Positions 15,659 through 25,550 of a stretch of DNA of 64,000 bases are shown one piece after another; the first letter of the stretch is position 1; each line of letters begins with the position of its first letter. Source of the stretch: Oceanicola sp. 22II-s10i. Lineage in GTDB: Bacteria > Pseudomonadota > Alphaproteobacteria > Rhodobacterales > Rhodobacteraceae. The stretch covers positions 62,001 to 126,000 of the forward strand of contig NZ_AQQU01000007.1 in NCBI RefSeq assembly GCF_002210105.1. The letters are read 5' to 3'. Under the pieces are notes generated by a model. It made no database searches, was not told the DNA's origin, and saw only the letters and a list, made by a program, of their open reading frames with translations. A program made the position numbers and the translations under genes.

Positions 15659-17179
15659 ATGCTCGACCGTCTCAAGCACCAGCCGCTGTTCCTGATCCTC
15701 GCGGGGCTCGCGTCGCTGTCGATGCTCGTTCCCGCGATGCACGCGGCCTCGGTGGAGAATTTCGCCGTCGCGCGCAGCTTTCTCTACACCGGCATCCTCG
15801 GCTTCATGCTGTCGCTGGTCATCGGTCTTGCGCGGGGCACGACGCGGCCCCGGCCACCGCATCGCGACGATCTGGGCGCACTGCAGGCGCTGCTGGCGAC
15901 CTTCGTCTTCCTGCCGGTCCTGCTGGCGGTGCCGTTCCACGACGCCCTGCGCACGACGACCTTCCTCAACGCCTATTTCGAGATGGTGTCGAGCCTGACC
16001 ACCACCGGTGCGACGCTGTTCGAACATGGCCGCCTGCCGCCCTCGCTGCACCTGTGGCGGGCGCAGGTGGCCTGGATGGGCGGTTTCCTCGTCTGGGTGG
16101 CGGCGGCGGCTGTCATGGCGCCGCTCTCGCTGGGCGGGTTCGAGGTGACCGCCGCGGTCACCGAACGCGACGCGGCCACGCGGCTGGACCGGTTCACGCG
16201 GGCGGGCGCGGTGCGCCGCGTCGGCACCTTCGCGCGGCGGCTGGCGCCGGTCTATGTCGGGCTGACCGGGGCACTGTGGCTGTTCCTGATCCTGATCGGC
16301 GACCGGCCCTTCGTCGCCGTCGTGCACGCCATGTCCACCATGTCGACCAGCGGCATCTCGGCCATCGGCGGTGTGGAATATGCGGGCGGCGGCATTGCCA
16401 GCGAGATGGTGATCTTTCTGTTCCTGATGTTCGGTCTGTCGCGGATGACCTTTTCCTCGGACACCGCCGGGGCGCATCAGAAGGTCTGGCGCGATCCGGA
16501 GTTCCGCATCGGCATAGCCATCGCCATCGCCGTGCCGTCGCTGATGATCCTGCGCCACTGGATCGCCGCCTTCGAGGTACAGTCCGGCGAAGACGTCACC
16601 TCGCTCCTGCGCGCGTTCTGGGGCGGTGTGTTCACCGTCATGTCCTTCCTCACGACCACAGGGTTCGAAAGCGCCGAATGGGACACCGCGCGCAGCTGGT
16701 CCGGTCTGGGCACGCCGGGGATGATCCTGATGGGGCTGGCCATGGTCGGCGGCGGTGTCGCGACCACGGCGGGCGGGGTCAAGCTGCTGCGGGTCTTCGC
16801 GCTCTACCTTGCCGGGCTTCGGGAACTGGAGCGTCTGGTGCATCCCCATTCGATCGGCGGATCCGGCGCGATGCACCGGCGGATCCGGCGGCAGGGCGCG
16901 TTGCAGGCCTGGGTCTTCTTCATGCTGTTTGCCATCACGCTGGCGGCGGCGACGGCGGTGCTGGCGGCGCTCGGGTCCAGCTTCGAGGATTCGATGGTCA
17001 TGAGCATCGCGGCGCTGTCCACGACCGGGCCGGTGATGACGCTCGGCGCGGAAACGCCGATCAATCTGGCAGCGCTCGGACCATGGGCGAAATCGGTCCT
17101 CTGCGCTGTGATGGTGCTCGGACGGCTCGAACTGCTTGCCATCATAGCGCTCATGAATTCCGATTTGTGGCGAGAGTGA
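15659..17179 (+). CDS. trkH: TrkH-family potassium transporter membrane subunit
   Basis: A 506-residue inner-membrane protein with about ten membrane helices and the four pore loops of the SKT superfamily, seen as MVSSLTTTGATLF, AMSTMSTSGISAIGG, VMSFLTTTGFESAEW and ALSTTGPVMTLG. It carries K+ inward together with TrkA. A 3-base gap separates it from trkA. A 6-base dyad, AGTGAC-N6-GTCACT (17175-17192), overlaps its stop codon. Confidence 0.94.
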   Translation: MLDRLKHQPLFLILAGLASLSMLVPAMHAASVENFAVARSFLYTGILGFMLSLVIGLARGTTRPRPPHRDDLGALQALLATFVFLPVLLAVPFHDALRTTTFLNAYFEMVSSLTTTGATLFEHGRLPPSLHLWRAQVAWMGGFLVWVAAAAVMAPLSLGGFEVTAAVTERDAATRLDRFTRAGAVRRVGTFARRLAPVYVGLTGALWLFLILIGDRPFVAVVHAMSTMSTSGISAIGGVEYAGGGIASEMVIFLFLMFGLSRMTFSSDTAGAHQKVWRDPEFRIGIAIAIAVPSLMILRHWIAAFEVQSGEDVTSLLRAFWGGVFTVMSFLTTTGFESAEWDTARSWSGLGTPGMILMGLAMVGGGVATTAGGVKLLRVFALYLAGLRELERLVHPHSIGGSGAMHRRIRRQGALQAWVFFMLFAITLAAATAVLAALGSSFEDSMVMSIAALSTTGPVMTLGAETPINLAALGPWAKSVLCAVMVLGRLELLAIIALMNSDLWRE

Positions 17180-17308
17180 CGCAAAAGTCACTTCCACCGC
17201 AATCCGGTTCGGAAATGGGGCTGGAATATCAACGCACCCATCTCCATACTTAGGTAGAACAAGGGACAGCCCTGACCGGGGGCCGCAAGAACAAAGGCTT
17301 ATAAACGA

Positions 17309-17548
17309 ATGGCATCCGATCGACAGAATCTGCAGGACGCGTTTCTCAATCACGTCCGCAAGACGAAGGTTTCCGTCACTATTTTCCTGATCAACGGCGT
17401 CAAATTGCAGGGCGTCATCACGTGGTTTGACAACTTCTGCGTGCTGTTGCGCCGCGACGGGCAATCGCAACTTGTCTACAAACACGCGATTTCGACCATC
17501 ATGCCGTCCTCGCCGATCAACCTTTACGATGGCGAAGGCGACAATTGA
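17309..17548 (+). CDS. hfq: Hfq, RNA chaperone
   Basis: A 79-residue Sm-fold protein that pairs small RNAs with messages as a hexamer. The Sm1 motif ([18 protein letters not shown]), the FDNF distal-face segment and the Sm2 motif ([12 protein letters not shown]) are complete. The C-terminal tail is short ([13 protein letters not shown]), as usual for alphaproteobacteria. The stop TGA overlaps the TTG start of hflX, so translation is coupled. Confidence 0.97.
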   Translation: MASDRQNLQDAFLNHVRKTKVSVTIFLINGVKLQGVITWFDNFCVLLRRDGQSQLVYKHAISTIMPSSPINLYDGEGDN

Positions 17549-18819
17549 CCCCTGAAGGGCCGGGCGGCACGCGCGCCTGGATCATCCACCCGGACCTGAC
17601 CCGTGAAGAACGGCGTCATGCCCCTGAGTATGCGCTGGCCGAAGCGGTGTCGCTGGCGCATGCGCTGCCGGGGATCGAGGTCGTGGGTTCGGGAATCGTG
17701 CGACTGTCCAAACCGACGCCCGCCACGCTTCTGGGGACCGGCAAGATCGCCGAGCTCAAGGAGATGTTCGAGGCGGCCGAGGTCGAACTGGTCCTGGTCG
17801 ACGGTCCGGTCAGCCCGGTCCAGCAGCGCAACCTGGAAAAGGAATGGAAGGTCAAGCTTCTGGACCGGACCGGGCTGATCCTCGAGATCTTCTCGGACCG
17901 TGCCCGTACCCGTGAAGGTGTGCTGCAGGTCGAGATGGCCGCGCTGTCCTACCAGCGGACGCGGCTGGTCCGGGCCTGGACCCACCTCGAACGTCAGCGG
18001 GGCGGGCTCGGCTTCGTCGGCGGCCCCGGCGAAACGCAGATCGAGGCCGACCGCCGCGCCATCGACGAACAACTCGTCAGGTTGAAGAAACAGCTCGACC
18101 GGGTGGTCAAGACGCGCGAGCTGCACCGCGCCGCCCGCGCGAAGGTGCCGTTCCCGATCGTCGCGCTCGTGGGCTACACGAACGCCGGAAAATCGACGCT
18201 GTTCAACAAGCTGACCGGCGCGGACGTGCTGGCCAAGGACATGCTCTTTGCCACGCTCGACCCGACGATGCGCCGGGTGCGTCTGCCGGACGGGCCCGAG
18301 GCGATCCTGTCGGACACCGTGGGCTTCATCTCGGACCTGCCGACCCAACTGGTCGCCGCCTTCCGCGCGACGCTGGAAGAGGTGCTGGAGGCGGACCTGA
18401 TCCTGCATGTCCGCGACATCTCGCACCCCGAGACGCGCGAACAGGCGGCGGATGTGAACGACATTCTCGAGGACCTCGGCGTGCCCGAGGAGATCCCGAT
18501 CATCGAGGTCTGGAACAAGATCGACCTGTTGTCCGAAGAGCGCCAGGTGGAACTGTCGGGCCGCGCCGGTCGGGAAGAGGGCGTTCTGGCGATCTCGGCC
18601 GTGACGGGGCAGGGGCTGGACGGACTGCTGGGCGAAGTCGCGGAGCGGATTTCCGGGCTGCGGACCGAGGCCGAGCTGCATCTTGCCTTCGAGGATGGCA
18701 AGCGGCGGGCGTGGCTGTTCGATCAGGCCGTGGTGCAGGAAGAGCGGCAGGAGGAGGACGGCGTCCATCTCCGCGTGCTCTGGACGCCCGCGCAGGAGGC
18801 GCGGTTCCGGCGTTTGTGA
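17545..18819 (+). CDS. hflX: HflX, ribosome-associated GTPase
   Basis: A 424-residue GTPase that splits or rescues stalled ribosomes. The N-terminal HflX domain (residues 1-190, with GTGKIAEL and [15 protein letters not shown]) is followed by the G domain: G1 GYTNAGKS at 210-217, G3 DTVGF, G4 NKID. The best start is TTG at 17545, which shares its TGA with the end of hfq (TTGA). No ATG is available near the expected N-terminus, since the family usually begins just before the IIHPDL segment. Confidence 0.94.
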   Translation: MTPEGPGGTRAWIIHPDLTREERRHAPEYALAEAVSLAHALPGIEVVGSGIVRLSKPTPATLLGTGKIAELKEMFEAAEVELVLVDGPVSPVQQRNLEKEWKVKLLDRTGLILEIFSDRARTREGVLQVEMAALSYQRTRLVRAWTHLERQRGGLGFVGGPGETQIEADRRAIDEQLVRLKKQLDRVVKTRELHRAARAKVPFPIVALVGYTNAGKSTLFNKLTGADVLAKDMLFATLDPTMRRVRLPDGPEAILSDTVGFISDLPTQLVAAFRATLEEVLEADLILHVRDISHPETREQAADVNDILEDLGVPEEIPIIEVWNKIDLLSEERQVELSGRAGREEGVLAISAVTGQGLDGLLGEVAERISGLRTEAELHLAFEDGKRRAWLFDQAVVQEERQEEDGVHLRVLWTPAQEARFRRL

Positions 18820-19124
18820 TGCCGCGGCGCGTGTGTTGCCGCACTCGACCGGCCGGGCAAGCCTGCCCGTGGGTGGGCGCCGCACACGACTGATCGGTGC
18901 GTTTTATCCTGACACGCACGTCTTCTGCCGAACGTCATCGCGCGGGTGACACAGCGCCTACCCGCCGGGACGGGCAGGCGCCAGGCGCGGCGGCTTCACC
19001 TTGATTCCGCGCCCGGTCGGGCAAAGCAGCCTGCGGGATCGGGCCAGCCGCCTCATTGGAATAATAGTGCCGGAGAAACCTTCCTGTGGTCCGTCGGCTG
19101 ACGCCGGGGGCATCGGAGCCGGGA
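18820..19124. other. Gene-free stretch between hflX and the aldo/keto reductase
   Basis: No convincing gene is seen in these 305 bases between two convergent genes. GCCTGCCCGT (18861-18870) and ACGGGCAGGC (18970-18979) form a widely spaced 10-base inverted repeat. A 32-codon Arg-rich ORF on the minus strand (start near 19056) has no clear ribosome site and is not called. Confidence 0.5.
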
Positions 19125-20069
19125 TCACCCCGCCGCGTCGAGCTTGGCCATGGCGCTGTCCGACAGCTCCAGCGAGGCCGAGGCGACGAGGCTGTCCAGC
19201 TGGCTGTCCGAGGTGGCCGAGGCGATCGGCGCGGTGACACCGGGCTTCTTTCGCAGCCACGCCAGGGCGATCTCGGCATGCTTCGCCCCGGTCTCTTCCG
19301 CCACCTCGTCCATTGCTGCGAGGATCTTCAACCCGCGGTCGTTCAGGAAGCGCGAGATCGTGCGTTCCCCGCGCGGGCCCTTCAGATCGGCCTCGGTCCG
19401 GTATTTGCCCGACAGGAACCCGGCGGCCAGCCCGAAGAACGGGATCACGCCCACATCATGCGCAATGCAGAACTCCGCCAGCGGCCCCTCGAAGACGTCA
19501 CGGGTGTAGAGGTTGTATTCCGGCTGCTGCGCACCGTAGGGCGTCACGCCGCCCGCCTTGGCCGCCGCCTCGGCCGCTTCCATCCGGGGCGCGTCGAAAT
19601 TGGATGCGCCGATGGTGCGGACCTTGCCCGACTGGATCAGCCGCTCGTAGGCGGCCAGCGTTTCCTCGTGCGGCGTGCTGTCGTCGGGGCGGTGCGAGAA
19701 GTAGAGGTCGATCCGGTCGGTCTGCAGGCGCTTCAGCGAATGCTCGACCTCCTCCTCGATCCACTTGGCCGACAGGCCCCGGCCCTCCGGCATCGGCCCG
19801 CCGATCTTGGTGATCAGCACCACCTTGTCGCGCTTGGACGGGTCGGCGGCGAACCACTTGCCCAGCACGGTCTCACTCTCGCCGCCGGAATGACCCTCGA
19901 CCCAGCGGTTGTAGACGTCCGCGGTGTCGAGCGTGTTGATCCCGGCTTCGACCATCCGGTCCAGCAGGCGGTGCGAGGCGGCGGTATCGACGGTCCAGTC
20001 GAACACGTTGCAACCGAACACGACGGGCGAGATCATCAGGCCGGTGCGGCCAAGGCGGACAGGTTCCAT
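19125..20069 (-). CDS. Aldo/keto reductase family protein
   Basis: A 314-residue TIM-barrel oxidoreductase that uses NADPH to reduce aldehydes or ketones. The family pattern is present: LGRTGL start, catalytic Asp-Tyr pair in NTLDTADVYN, Lys in LITKIGG, and the His-containing LYFSHRPDD segment; near the end, IASATSDSQLDSL binds the cofactor phosphate. GGAGACG precedes the start. It lies 62 bases downstream of the penicillin-acylase gene on the same strand and may be read with it. The substrate is unknown; it resembles the YajO/Gcy-like general reductases. Confidence 0.85.
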   Translation of the reverse strand: MEPVRLGRTGLMISPVVFGCNVFDWTVDTAASHRLLDRMVEAGINTLDTADVYNRWVEGHSGGESETVLGKWFAADPSKRDKVVLITKIGGPMPEGRGLSAKWIEEEVEHSLKRLQTDRIDLYFSHRPDDSTPHEETLAAYERLIQSGKVRTIGASNFDAPRMEAAEAAAKAGGVTPYGAQQPEYNLYTRDVFEGPLAEFCIAHDVGVIPFFGLAAGFLSGKYRTEADLKGPRGERTISRFLNDRGLKILAAMDEVAEETGAKHAEIALAWLRKKPGVTAPIASATSDSQLDSLVASASLELSDSAMAKLDAAG

Positions 20070-20131
20070 GGGGCGTCTCCAAATGCGGTGTCTGGAGCCG
20101 ACCCTAGCGCCCCCGGCGCGAATGCCAATCC

Positions 20132-22603
20132 TCAGCGCGCAGGCAACAGGGTCGTGACACCGACGGAGGCCGCGCGGGCGAGGTCTTCGTCCAGCGACAT
20201 GGGGATGTATTCTCCGCGCCGCCAGAGCTGGGCCAGATCGTCATAGTGGCGTGACAGGAAATGCCCGGACTGGCCGGTGGAAATGACGAAGACCGAGCTG
20301 TCCGGATCCGCGAAGTCGTAAACGCCCCGATACCCCGCCGCGTGGACGTTCAGGAACGCGTCGGCGCCGAAACCTCCACGGGTCGAGCCGCGCATCAGCG
20401 TGTTGTCGCTGCCGCTGGTCGACTGGCGGATGTTCACGAAATACTTGAGGATCGGCACCTCGCCCAGAACCTGGTGATCCTGTGCCGCCTGGTGCGCGTC
20501 GCCCCAGCGGAGCGATTCCAGCGCGGTGCCCCATGTCTCGGATATCCACACCAGCGCGTCGTCCAGCGCGAGGTGGGCGATGTCGGTGCAGGTCTCGACC
20601 GGCTGGGACTGGCGCACGTCGCACCAGACCGAAGCGCCGTCGATGTCGCGGTAGACCCGTTCGATGAACAGCGGATCGACCTTGCTGAATTCCCGCGCGA
20701 GGGGGCCGAGGTCGTCCTCGATCAGCCGGGCCTGCAGGGCCCGCAGCCAGGCCGAATAGATAAGCGGTTCGGGCAGATGCTCGTTCATCTCGCCGTTCCA
20801 GTCGGCCAATAGCTCCAGCGCGCGTTGGCGCAGCCGCTCGGGCGTGCCGTCGGGCGCGGCTTCGCCGGTGAACCACAGGTCGGCCCCGATCAGCGGCAGC
20901 AGGGCGCGGGCGGTGTAGCTGACAGTGTCCAGCTGCGCCTCGATGAAGCTGTCGCGCGTATGGACCTGCCGCGTGCCGAGCAGGCGTTGCAGCCGGTGGA
21001 TCCGCTGGCTGTCGCCCCAGTCAAAGGAGACATGCATCGGGAAGGGGCGGTCGAGGATCTTGTTGTTGGTGTTGGCCAGCAGCCCGCCCTGCGGATCGAC
21101 GAATTCCGGGTTCGCGGAATAGGGCAGGCTGCCCTGCCAGCGGTTCCGCTCGATCCAGCCGCGCGAGGGCATCCGGCCCTGCGTGTCGTGATCCGCGTCC
21201 CGGCGCGGCATCCGCCCGATGGTCTTGAGCGCGATCCCCTCGGCATCCACCAGCATCAGGTTCTGCGAGGGCGCGACGAAATCTTCCATCACGGCAATGG
21301 CTTCCGACCGGTTCTTCGCGTGCATCAGCTTGAGCCCGGCGGTCAGCGAGGTGTCATCCGCCGTCAGCGCGGTCCACGAGATCGAGGCGACATGGCCCGG
21401 CGGGGTGACATCGGCCAGCTTGTAGTCCGATCCCGACAGCACCGGCCCGTTATCCGTCCAGCGCAGGCGCAGCGTGACCGAGGTCTGGTCCTTGACGGTC
21501 ACGATCGAGTCCCGCGTCTCGAATGCCTTCCAGCCGTCGGGCGTCTTGTATTCCTCGGGGTTGTCGGGGTTCAGCTCCTCGATGTGGATGTCCTGATCGT
21601 CGAGGTAGGAAGTCGTGTAGCCCCAGCCGAGGTTCGGACTGCGCCCGACGAGGACCACGGGCAGGCCGGGAAAGGTGCCGCCGATCACGCCGCCGGTCGT
21701 CAGTTCCAGCCGCGCCAGATACCAGACAGACGGGGCCGACAGGCCGAGGTGCGGGTCGTTGGCGAGGATGGTGCCCCCGGTGGTCGACCGCGACGGCCCG
21801 GCGGCAAAGGCGTTGGATGCGCCGGCCAGATCCGGCGGCAAGACCGGCGAGAGCGGGTCGCGTTCGGGCTCTGCCGAGGCCACGCGCGGCGCATCGAGGC
21901 CGGGGAACAGCGCGGCATAGGCGGGCAGGGCGGCGATGCCCGGTCCCGGCATGTCCGGCAGCAGGTCGATGATGCGGTCCGGGTCCGGCAGCGCCAGCGA
22001 CACCCGCGCGCGACGCACCTCGGTCTGAAGGTGACCGGTCAGCTGCAGCGCCATCAGCTTGGCGATCGCGATGGAATCGGCGGGCTGCCAAGGTGACACG
22101 GGGTTGTTGAAGATGAACATCTCGGGCGCACCACGGCCGAGCGCCATCTGATTCACCTCGTCCAGCCGGGCGTTCACGCCCTGTGCATAGGCCTCCAGCA
22201 TCCGCGTGGTCGGCGCGTCCTGAACATCGACCGAGCGGCGCGCCAGCGTGTAAAGGTCGAACCGACGCATCAGCTTGTCGATGTTGACGGTGCGCAGGCC
22301 GAAGACCTCGCTCAGCCGCCCCTGCGCGGTGCGGCGCAGGGTGATCATCTGCCACAGGCGGTCCTGCGCATGAGCGTAGCCGAGCGCGAAGAACACGTCG
22401 TCATCCGTCGCGCCGAAGATATGGGGGACGTTGGCATTGTCGCGGACGATCTCGACCGGGCCGCTCAGGCCCGAGACGACCAGCGTCTTGTCGTAATCGG
22501 GCAGGGACCGCGAGGCGAGGTAGTAGACACCGATCACCCCTGCGGTAATCAGCAGGACCATCCCCGCCGCGATCCTCAGGAGCCACCGAAAGACCGTTCT
22601 CAT
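20132..22603 (-). CDS. Penicillin acylase family N-terminal-nucleophile hydrolase
   Basis: An 823-residue precursor beginning MRTVFRWLLR with a membrane or signal segment at about 8-28, so it is exported or anchored. The alpha region includes ARDNANVPHI-like VRDNANVPHIFG and ALGYAHAQDRLWQM, the family opening. The proposed nucleophile is Ser263 in GASNAFAAG, the first residue of the beta subunit after self-cleavage; the preceding residue is Ala, not the usual Gly. NDPHLGLSAPSVWY and the late SGSDNTLMRG segment also fit. Relatives cleave beta-lactam side chains or acyl-homoserine lactones. The presence of an orphan LuxR-type regulator at 25911 makes signal degradation a guess only. Confidence 0.85.
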   Translation of the reverse strand: MRTVFRWLLRIAAGMVLLITAGVIGVYYLASRSLPDYDKTLVVSGLSGPVEIVRDNANVPHIFGATDDDVFFALGYAHAQDRLWQMITLRRTAQGRLSEVFGLRTVNIDKLMRRFDLYTLARRSVDVQDAPTTRMLEAYAQGVNARLDEVNQMALGRGAPEMFIFNNPVSPWQPADSIAIAKLMALQLTGHLQTEVRRARVSLALPDPDRIIDLLPDMPGPGIAALPAYAALFPGLDAPRVASAEPERDPLSPVLPPDLAGASNAFAAGPSRSTTGGTILANDPHLGLSAPSVWYLARLELTTGGVIGGTFPGLPVVLVGRSPNLGWGYTTSYLDDQDIHIEELNPDNPEEYKTPDGWKAFETRDSIVTVKDQTSVTLRLRWTDNGPVLSGSDYKLADVTPPGHVASISWTALTADDTSLTAGLKLMHAKNRSEAIAVMEDFVAPSQNLMLVDAEGIALKTIGRMPRRDADHDTQGRMPSRGWIERNRWQGSLPYSANPEFVDPQGGLLANTNNKILDRPFPMHVSFDWGDSQRIHRLQRLLGTRQVHTRDSFIEAQLDTVSYTARALLPLIGADLWFTGEAAPDGTPERLRQRALELLADWNGEMNEHLPEPLIYSAWLRALQARLIEDDLGPLAREFSKVDPLFIERVYRDIDGASVWCDVRQSQPVETCTDIAHLALDDALVWISETWGTALESLRWGDAHQAAQDHQVLGEVPILKYFVNIRQSTSGSDNTLMRGSTRGGFGADAFLNVHAAGYRGVYDFADPDSSVFVISTGQSGHFLSRHYDDLAQLWRRGEYIPMSLDEDLARAASVGVTTLLPAR

Positions 22604-22699
22604 ATTCCACGTCCTGCCGTTCCGACCTTTGCCTCGGGCCTTGCCATTCCGTCCGCCGCCCGACAAGTCTTTAGGGCATCACAAGGACAGGAGAAAGTC

Positions 22700-23572
22700 A
22701 TGGCCAAGGTCGCATTCATAGGTTTGGGCGTCATGGGATACCCGATGGCGGGGCACCTCGCGGCGAAGGGGCATGACGTGACGGTCTATAACCGCACCGG
22801 CGCCAAGGCCGAGAAATGGGCCTCCGAGCATGGCGGCAAGGCCGCGCCGACCCCGCGCGAGGCGGCGGAGGGGGCGGATTTCGTCATGACCTGCGTGGGC
22901 AATGACGATGACCTCCGCTCGGTCTGTCTGGGTGAGGACGGGGCATTCGCGGGCATGAAGGCGGGCGCGATCCTCGTCGATCACACCACCGTGTCGGCGA
23001 AGGTGACGCGAGAACTTTACGCAGCGGCCAAGGATGGCGGCTTCGGTTTCGTCGACGCGCCGATCTCGGGCGGGCAGGCGGGGGCCGAGAACGGCGCGCT
23101 GTCTGTCATGTGCGGCGGCGACCAGTCCGAATATGACGCGGCCGAGCCGGTGATCGACGCCTATGCCAAGATCTGCCGTCGTCTGGGTGACAGCGGTGCA
23201 GGTCAGATGACCAAGATGTGCAACCAGATCGCCATCGCCGGACTGGTGCAGGGTCTGGCCGAGTCGCTGCATTTCGCGCAGAAAGCCGGGCTGGACGGCG
23301 CGGCGGTGGTAGAGGTCATCTCTCAGGGGGCCGCGGGGTCCTGGCAGATGCAGAACCGCTACAAGACGATGCTGGCGGACGAGTTCAACCATGGCTTCGC
23401 CGTCGACTGGATGCGCAAGGACCTTGGCATCTGCCTCGCCACAGGGAACGAGATCGAGGCCAGCCTGCCGGTGACGGCGCTGGTCGACCAGTTCTACAAG
23501 GACGTCCAGAAGATGGGCGGCGGTCGCTGGGACACGTCGAGCCTGTTCAAGCGCCTGACCGACGCCGGCTGA
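22700..23572 (+). CDS. 3-hydroxyisobutyrate dehydrogenase-family NAD(P) oxidoreductase
   Basis: A 290-residue beta-hydroxyacid dehydrogenase. The Rossmann motif GLGVMGYPMAGHL is at the N-terminus, DAPISGGQAGAENGALSVMCGG is the substrate-binding signature, and Lys in GAGQMTKMCNQ is the catalytic Lys. SD sequence AGGAGAAAG stands directly before the ATG. The family includes HIBADH, tartronate-semialdehyde reductase and succinic-semialdehyde reductase (GLYR); GGRWDTSSLFKRL at the end is common in the 3-hydroxyisobutyrate type. It is divergent from the penicillin acylase gene, with 96 bases between the two starts. Confidence 0.85.
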   Translation: MAKVAFIGLGVMGYPMAGHLAAKGHDVTVYNRTGAKAEKWASEHGGKAAPTPREAAEGADFVMTCVGNDDDLRSVCLGEDGAFAGMKAGAILVDHTTVSAKVTRELYAAAKDGGFGFVDAPISGGQAGAENGALSVMCGGDQSEYDAAEPVIDAYAKICRRLGDSGAGQMTKMCNQIAIAGLVQGLAESLHFAQKAGLDGAAVVEVISQGAAGSWQMQNRYKTMLADEFNHGFAVDWMRKDLGICLATGNEIEASLPVTALVDQFYKDVQKMGGGRWDTSSLFKRLTDAG

Positions 23573-23662
23573 GCGCCGGAGCATCCGGGCAGGGCAGGGG
23601 TTGCGCATCCCCGCGACCCGGTGTAATGCGCGCGCACTGACTCCGCTGGCGGGGTTGGGCCT

Positions 23663-23681
23663 GCGGGGGAGACATCCCCGC
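23663..23681 (+). other. Hairpin in the rpsB leader
   Basis: GCGGGG (23663-23668) and CCCCGC (23676-23681) form a stem with a 7-base loop about 65 bases before rpsB. It could be part of an S2-responsive leader or simply end the upstream transcript. No T-run follows. Confidence 0.35.
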
Positions 23682-23747
23682 ATGTCCGCCGGTTGACCAC
23701 ATGGTCGATCCCCGCCGAGGCATGAAACCGGAAAGGATACGAGAAGC

Positions 23748-24512
23748 ATGGCTCTTCCTGAGTTCTCCATGCGTCAGCTGCTTGAAGCTGGCGTTCACTT
23801 TGGCCACCAGACGCAGCGCTGGAACCCCCGCATGGGCGAGTTCATCTATGGCGCGCGCAACGGCATCCACATCATCGACCTGACGCAGACTGTTCCGATG
23901 CTGGACGCCGCTCTGAACGTCATCCGCGACACCGTCGCACGGGGTGGCCGCGTCCTGTTCGTCGGCACCAAGCGTCAGGCCGCAGCGCCCGTCGCCGAAG
24001 CCGCCGAGAAATGCGCGCAGTACTACATGAACCACCGCTGGCTCGGCGGCACGCTGACCAACTGGAAAACCGTGTCCCAGTCGATCAACCGCCTCAAGGC
24101 GATTGACGAGCAGATGGAAGGCGGCGCCGAGGGCCTGACCAAGAAAGAACGTCTTGGCATGGAACGCGAGCAGGCCAAACTGCAGGCTTCGCTGGGCGGC
24201 ATCCGCGAAATGGGCGGTCTGCCGGACCTGCTCTTCGTCATCGACGTCAAGAAAGAAGCGCTGGCCATCCTCGAAGCCAAGAAACTGGGTATCCCGGTCG
24301 TGGCCGTCGTCGACACCAACTGCTCGCCCGACAGCGTGGATTACATCATCCCCGGCAACGATGACGCGGCCCGCGCCATCGCGCTCTACACCGATCTGGC
24401 CAGCCGCGCCGCTCTGGACGGCATGTCGGCCCAGATGGGCGCCGCAGGCGTCGACATCGGCGCCATGGAAGAGGCCCCGGTCGAAGAGGCTGTCGAGGAC
24501 GCACAAGCGTAA
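23748..24512 (+). CDS. rpsB: Ribosomal protein S2
   Basis: A 254-residue small-subunit protein. [22 protein letters not shown] is the S2 signature, and the second signature, [14 protein letters not shown], is complete. The C-terminus has the short acidic tail [18 protein letters not shown] lies upstream of the start. It is followed by tsf after 85 bases, the standard pair. Confidence 0.97.
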   Translation: MALPEFSMRQLLEAGVHFGHQTQRWNPRMGEFIYGARNGIHIIDLTQTVPMLDAALNVIRDTVARGGRVLFVGTKRQAAAPVAEAAEKCAQYYMNHRWLGGTLTNWKTVSQSINRLKAIDEQMEGGAEGLTKKERLGMEREQAKLQASLGGIREMGGLPDLLFVIDVKKEALAILEAKKLGIPVVAVVDTNCSPDSVDYIIPGNDDAARAIALYTDLASRAALDGMSAQMGAAGVDIGAMEEAPVEEAVEDAQA

Positions 24513-24537
24513 GCTGCGCGCCGTCATCAAACTTTTA

Positions 24538-24563
24538 CCGGCTGCGGGCAGACCCGCGGCCGG
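24538..24563 (+). other. Intercistronic hairpin between rpsB and tsf
   Basis: CCGGCTGCGGG (24538-24548) pairs over all 11 positions (one G-T) with CCCGCGGCCGG (24553-24563) around the tetraloop CAGA. There is no T-run, so it is more likely an attenuation or message-stability element between the two genes than a full terminator. Confidence 0.55.
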
Positions 24564-24597
24564 ACAATCCGTTCAAGACCGATAAGGAGATCCCGAG

Positions 24598-25473
24598 ATG
24601 GCGATCACTGCCGCACAGGTGAAAGAACTGCGCGAAAAGAGCGGCGCAGGCATGATGGATGCCAAGAAGGCCCTCACCGAAACCAACGGTGACATGGAAG
24701 CGGCCATCGACTGGCTGCGCACCAAGGGTCTGGCCACTGCCGCCAAGAAATCCGGCCGTACCGCCGCCGAGGGCCTCGTCGCCGTCGCCGTCGAAGGTGG
24801 CAAGGGCGTCGCGCTCGAGGTGAACTCGGAAACCGACTTCGTCGGCAAAAACGCCGATTTCCAGGCCATGGTCAAAAGCTTTGCCGATGCCGCGCTGAAC
24901 GTGTCGGACATCGAGGCGCTGAAGACCGCAACCGTGGACGGCAAGACCGTCGAAGCCACGCTGACCGACAAGATCGCCACCATTGGCGAGAACATGACCC
25001 TGCGCCGGATGGTCAAGATCGAAGGCGATCAGGTCGTGTCCTACGTGCACAACGCGGCCGCCGACGGCATGGGCAAGATCGGCGTTCTGGTCGCGCTGAA
25101 GGGCGACAACGAGGCGTTCGGCAAGCAGGTCGCGATGCACATCGCCGCCGCCAACCCGGCATCGCTGTCCGAAGCCGATCTGGACCCGGCGCTGGTCGAG
25201 CGCGAGCGTTCGGTCCTGACCGAGCAGGCGCGTGAATCCGGCAAGCCCGAGAACATCATCGAGAACATGATCAAGGGCCGGATGAAGAAGTTCTTCGCCG
25301 AGGTCACGCTGCTCGGCCAGGCCTTTGTCATCGACCCGGACAAGACCGTCGCGGACGCAGCAAAGGACGCCGGCGTCGAGATCCTCGGTTACGTCCGTCT
25401 CGAAGTCGGTGAAGGCATCGAGAAGAAGGAAGAGGACTTCGCAGCCGAAGTCGCGAAGGCCGCTCAGGTCTGA
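24598..25473 (+). CDS. tsf: Elongation factor Ts
   Basis: A 291-residue guanine-nucleotide exchange factor for EF-Tu. The N-terminal UBA-like module has [35 protein letters not shown] is the second signature with the TDFV motif that pushes on EF-Tu. The coiled-coil and C-terminal module are complete. AAGGAGA precedes the ATG. A strong terminator follows 44 bases after the stop. Confidence 0.97.
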   Translation: MAITAAQVKELREKSGAGMMDAKKALTETNGDMEAAIDWLRTKGLATAAKKSGRTAAEGLVAVAVEGGKGVALEVNSETDFVGKNADFQAMVKSFADAALNVSDIEALKTATVDGKTVEATLTDKIATIGENMTLRRMVKIEGDQVVSYVHNAAADGMGKIGVLVALKGDNEAFGKQVAMHIAAANPASLSEADLDPALVERERSVLTEQARESGKPENIIENMIKGRMKKFFAEVTLLGQAFVIDPDKTVADAAKDAGVEILGYVRLEVGEGIEKKEEDFAAEVAKAAQV

Positions 25474-25516
25474 TCCCGCAGGGCAGGGCGCGTCCCTGCC
25501 CGTTGCAGAGAATACG

Positions 25517-25550
25517 AAAGCCGTCAGCCGCGTGCTGGCGGCTTTTGCTT
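25517..25550 (+). terminator. Rho-independent terminator after tsf
   Basis: AAAGCCGTCAGC (25517-25528) pairs with GCTGGCGGCTTT (25534-25545), one G-T pair, loop CGCGT, followed by TTTTGCTTT. It ends the rpsB-tsf transcript. Confidence 0.85.

Noticed and set aside
17175-17192. AGTGAC-N6-GTCACT as an operator for hfq
   Set aside because: It overlaps the trkH stop and lies 117 bases from the hfq start; a 6-base arm dyad is common by chance, so it is only mentioned.
15314-17485. Minus-strand open frame of 723 codons opposite trkA/trkH
   Set aside because: Mirror frame of certain genes; low-complexity HRDGQ-rich translation.
18958-19056. 32-codon Arg/Pro-rich ORF on the minus strand (MRRLARSRRLL...)
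   Set aside because: No ribosome site and composition expected from random GC-rich DNA, though it lies in a gene-free gap.
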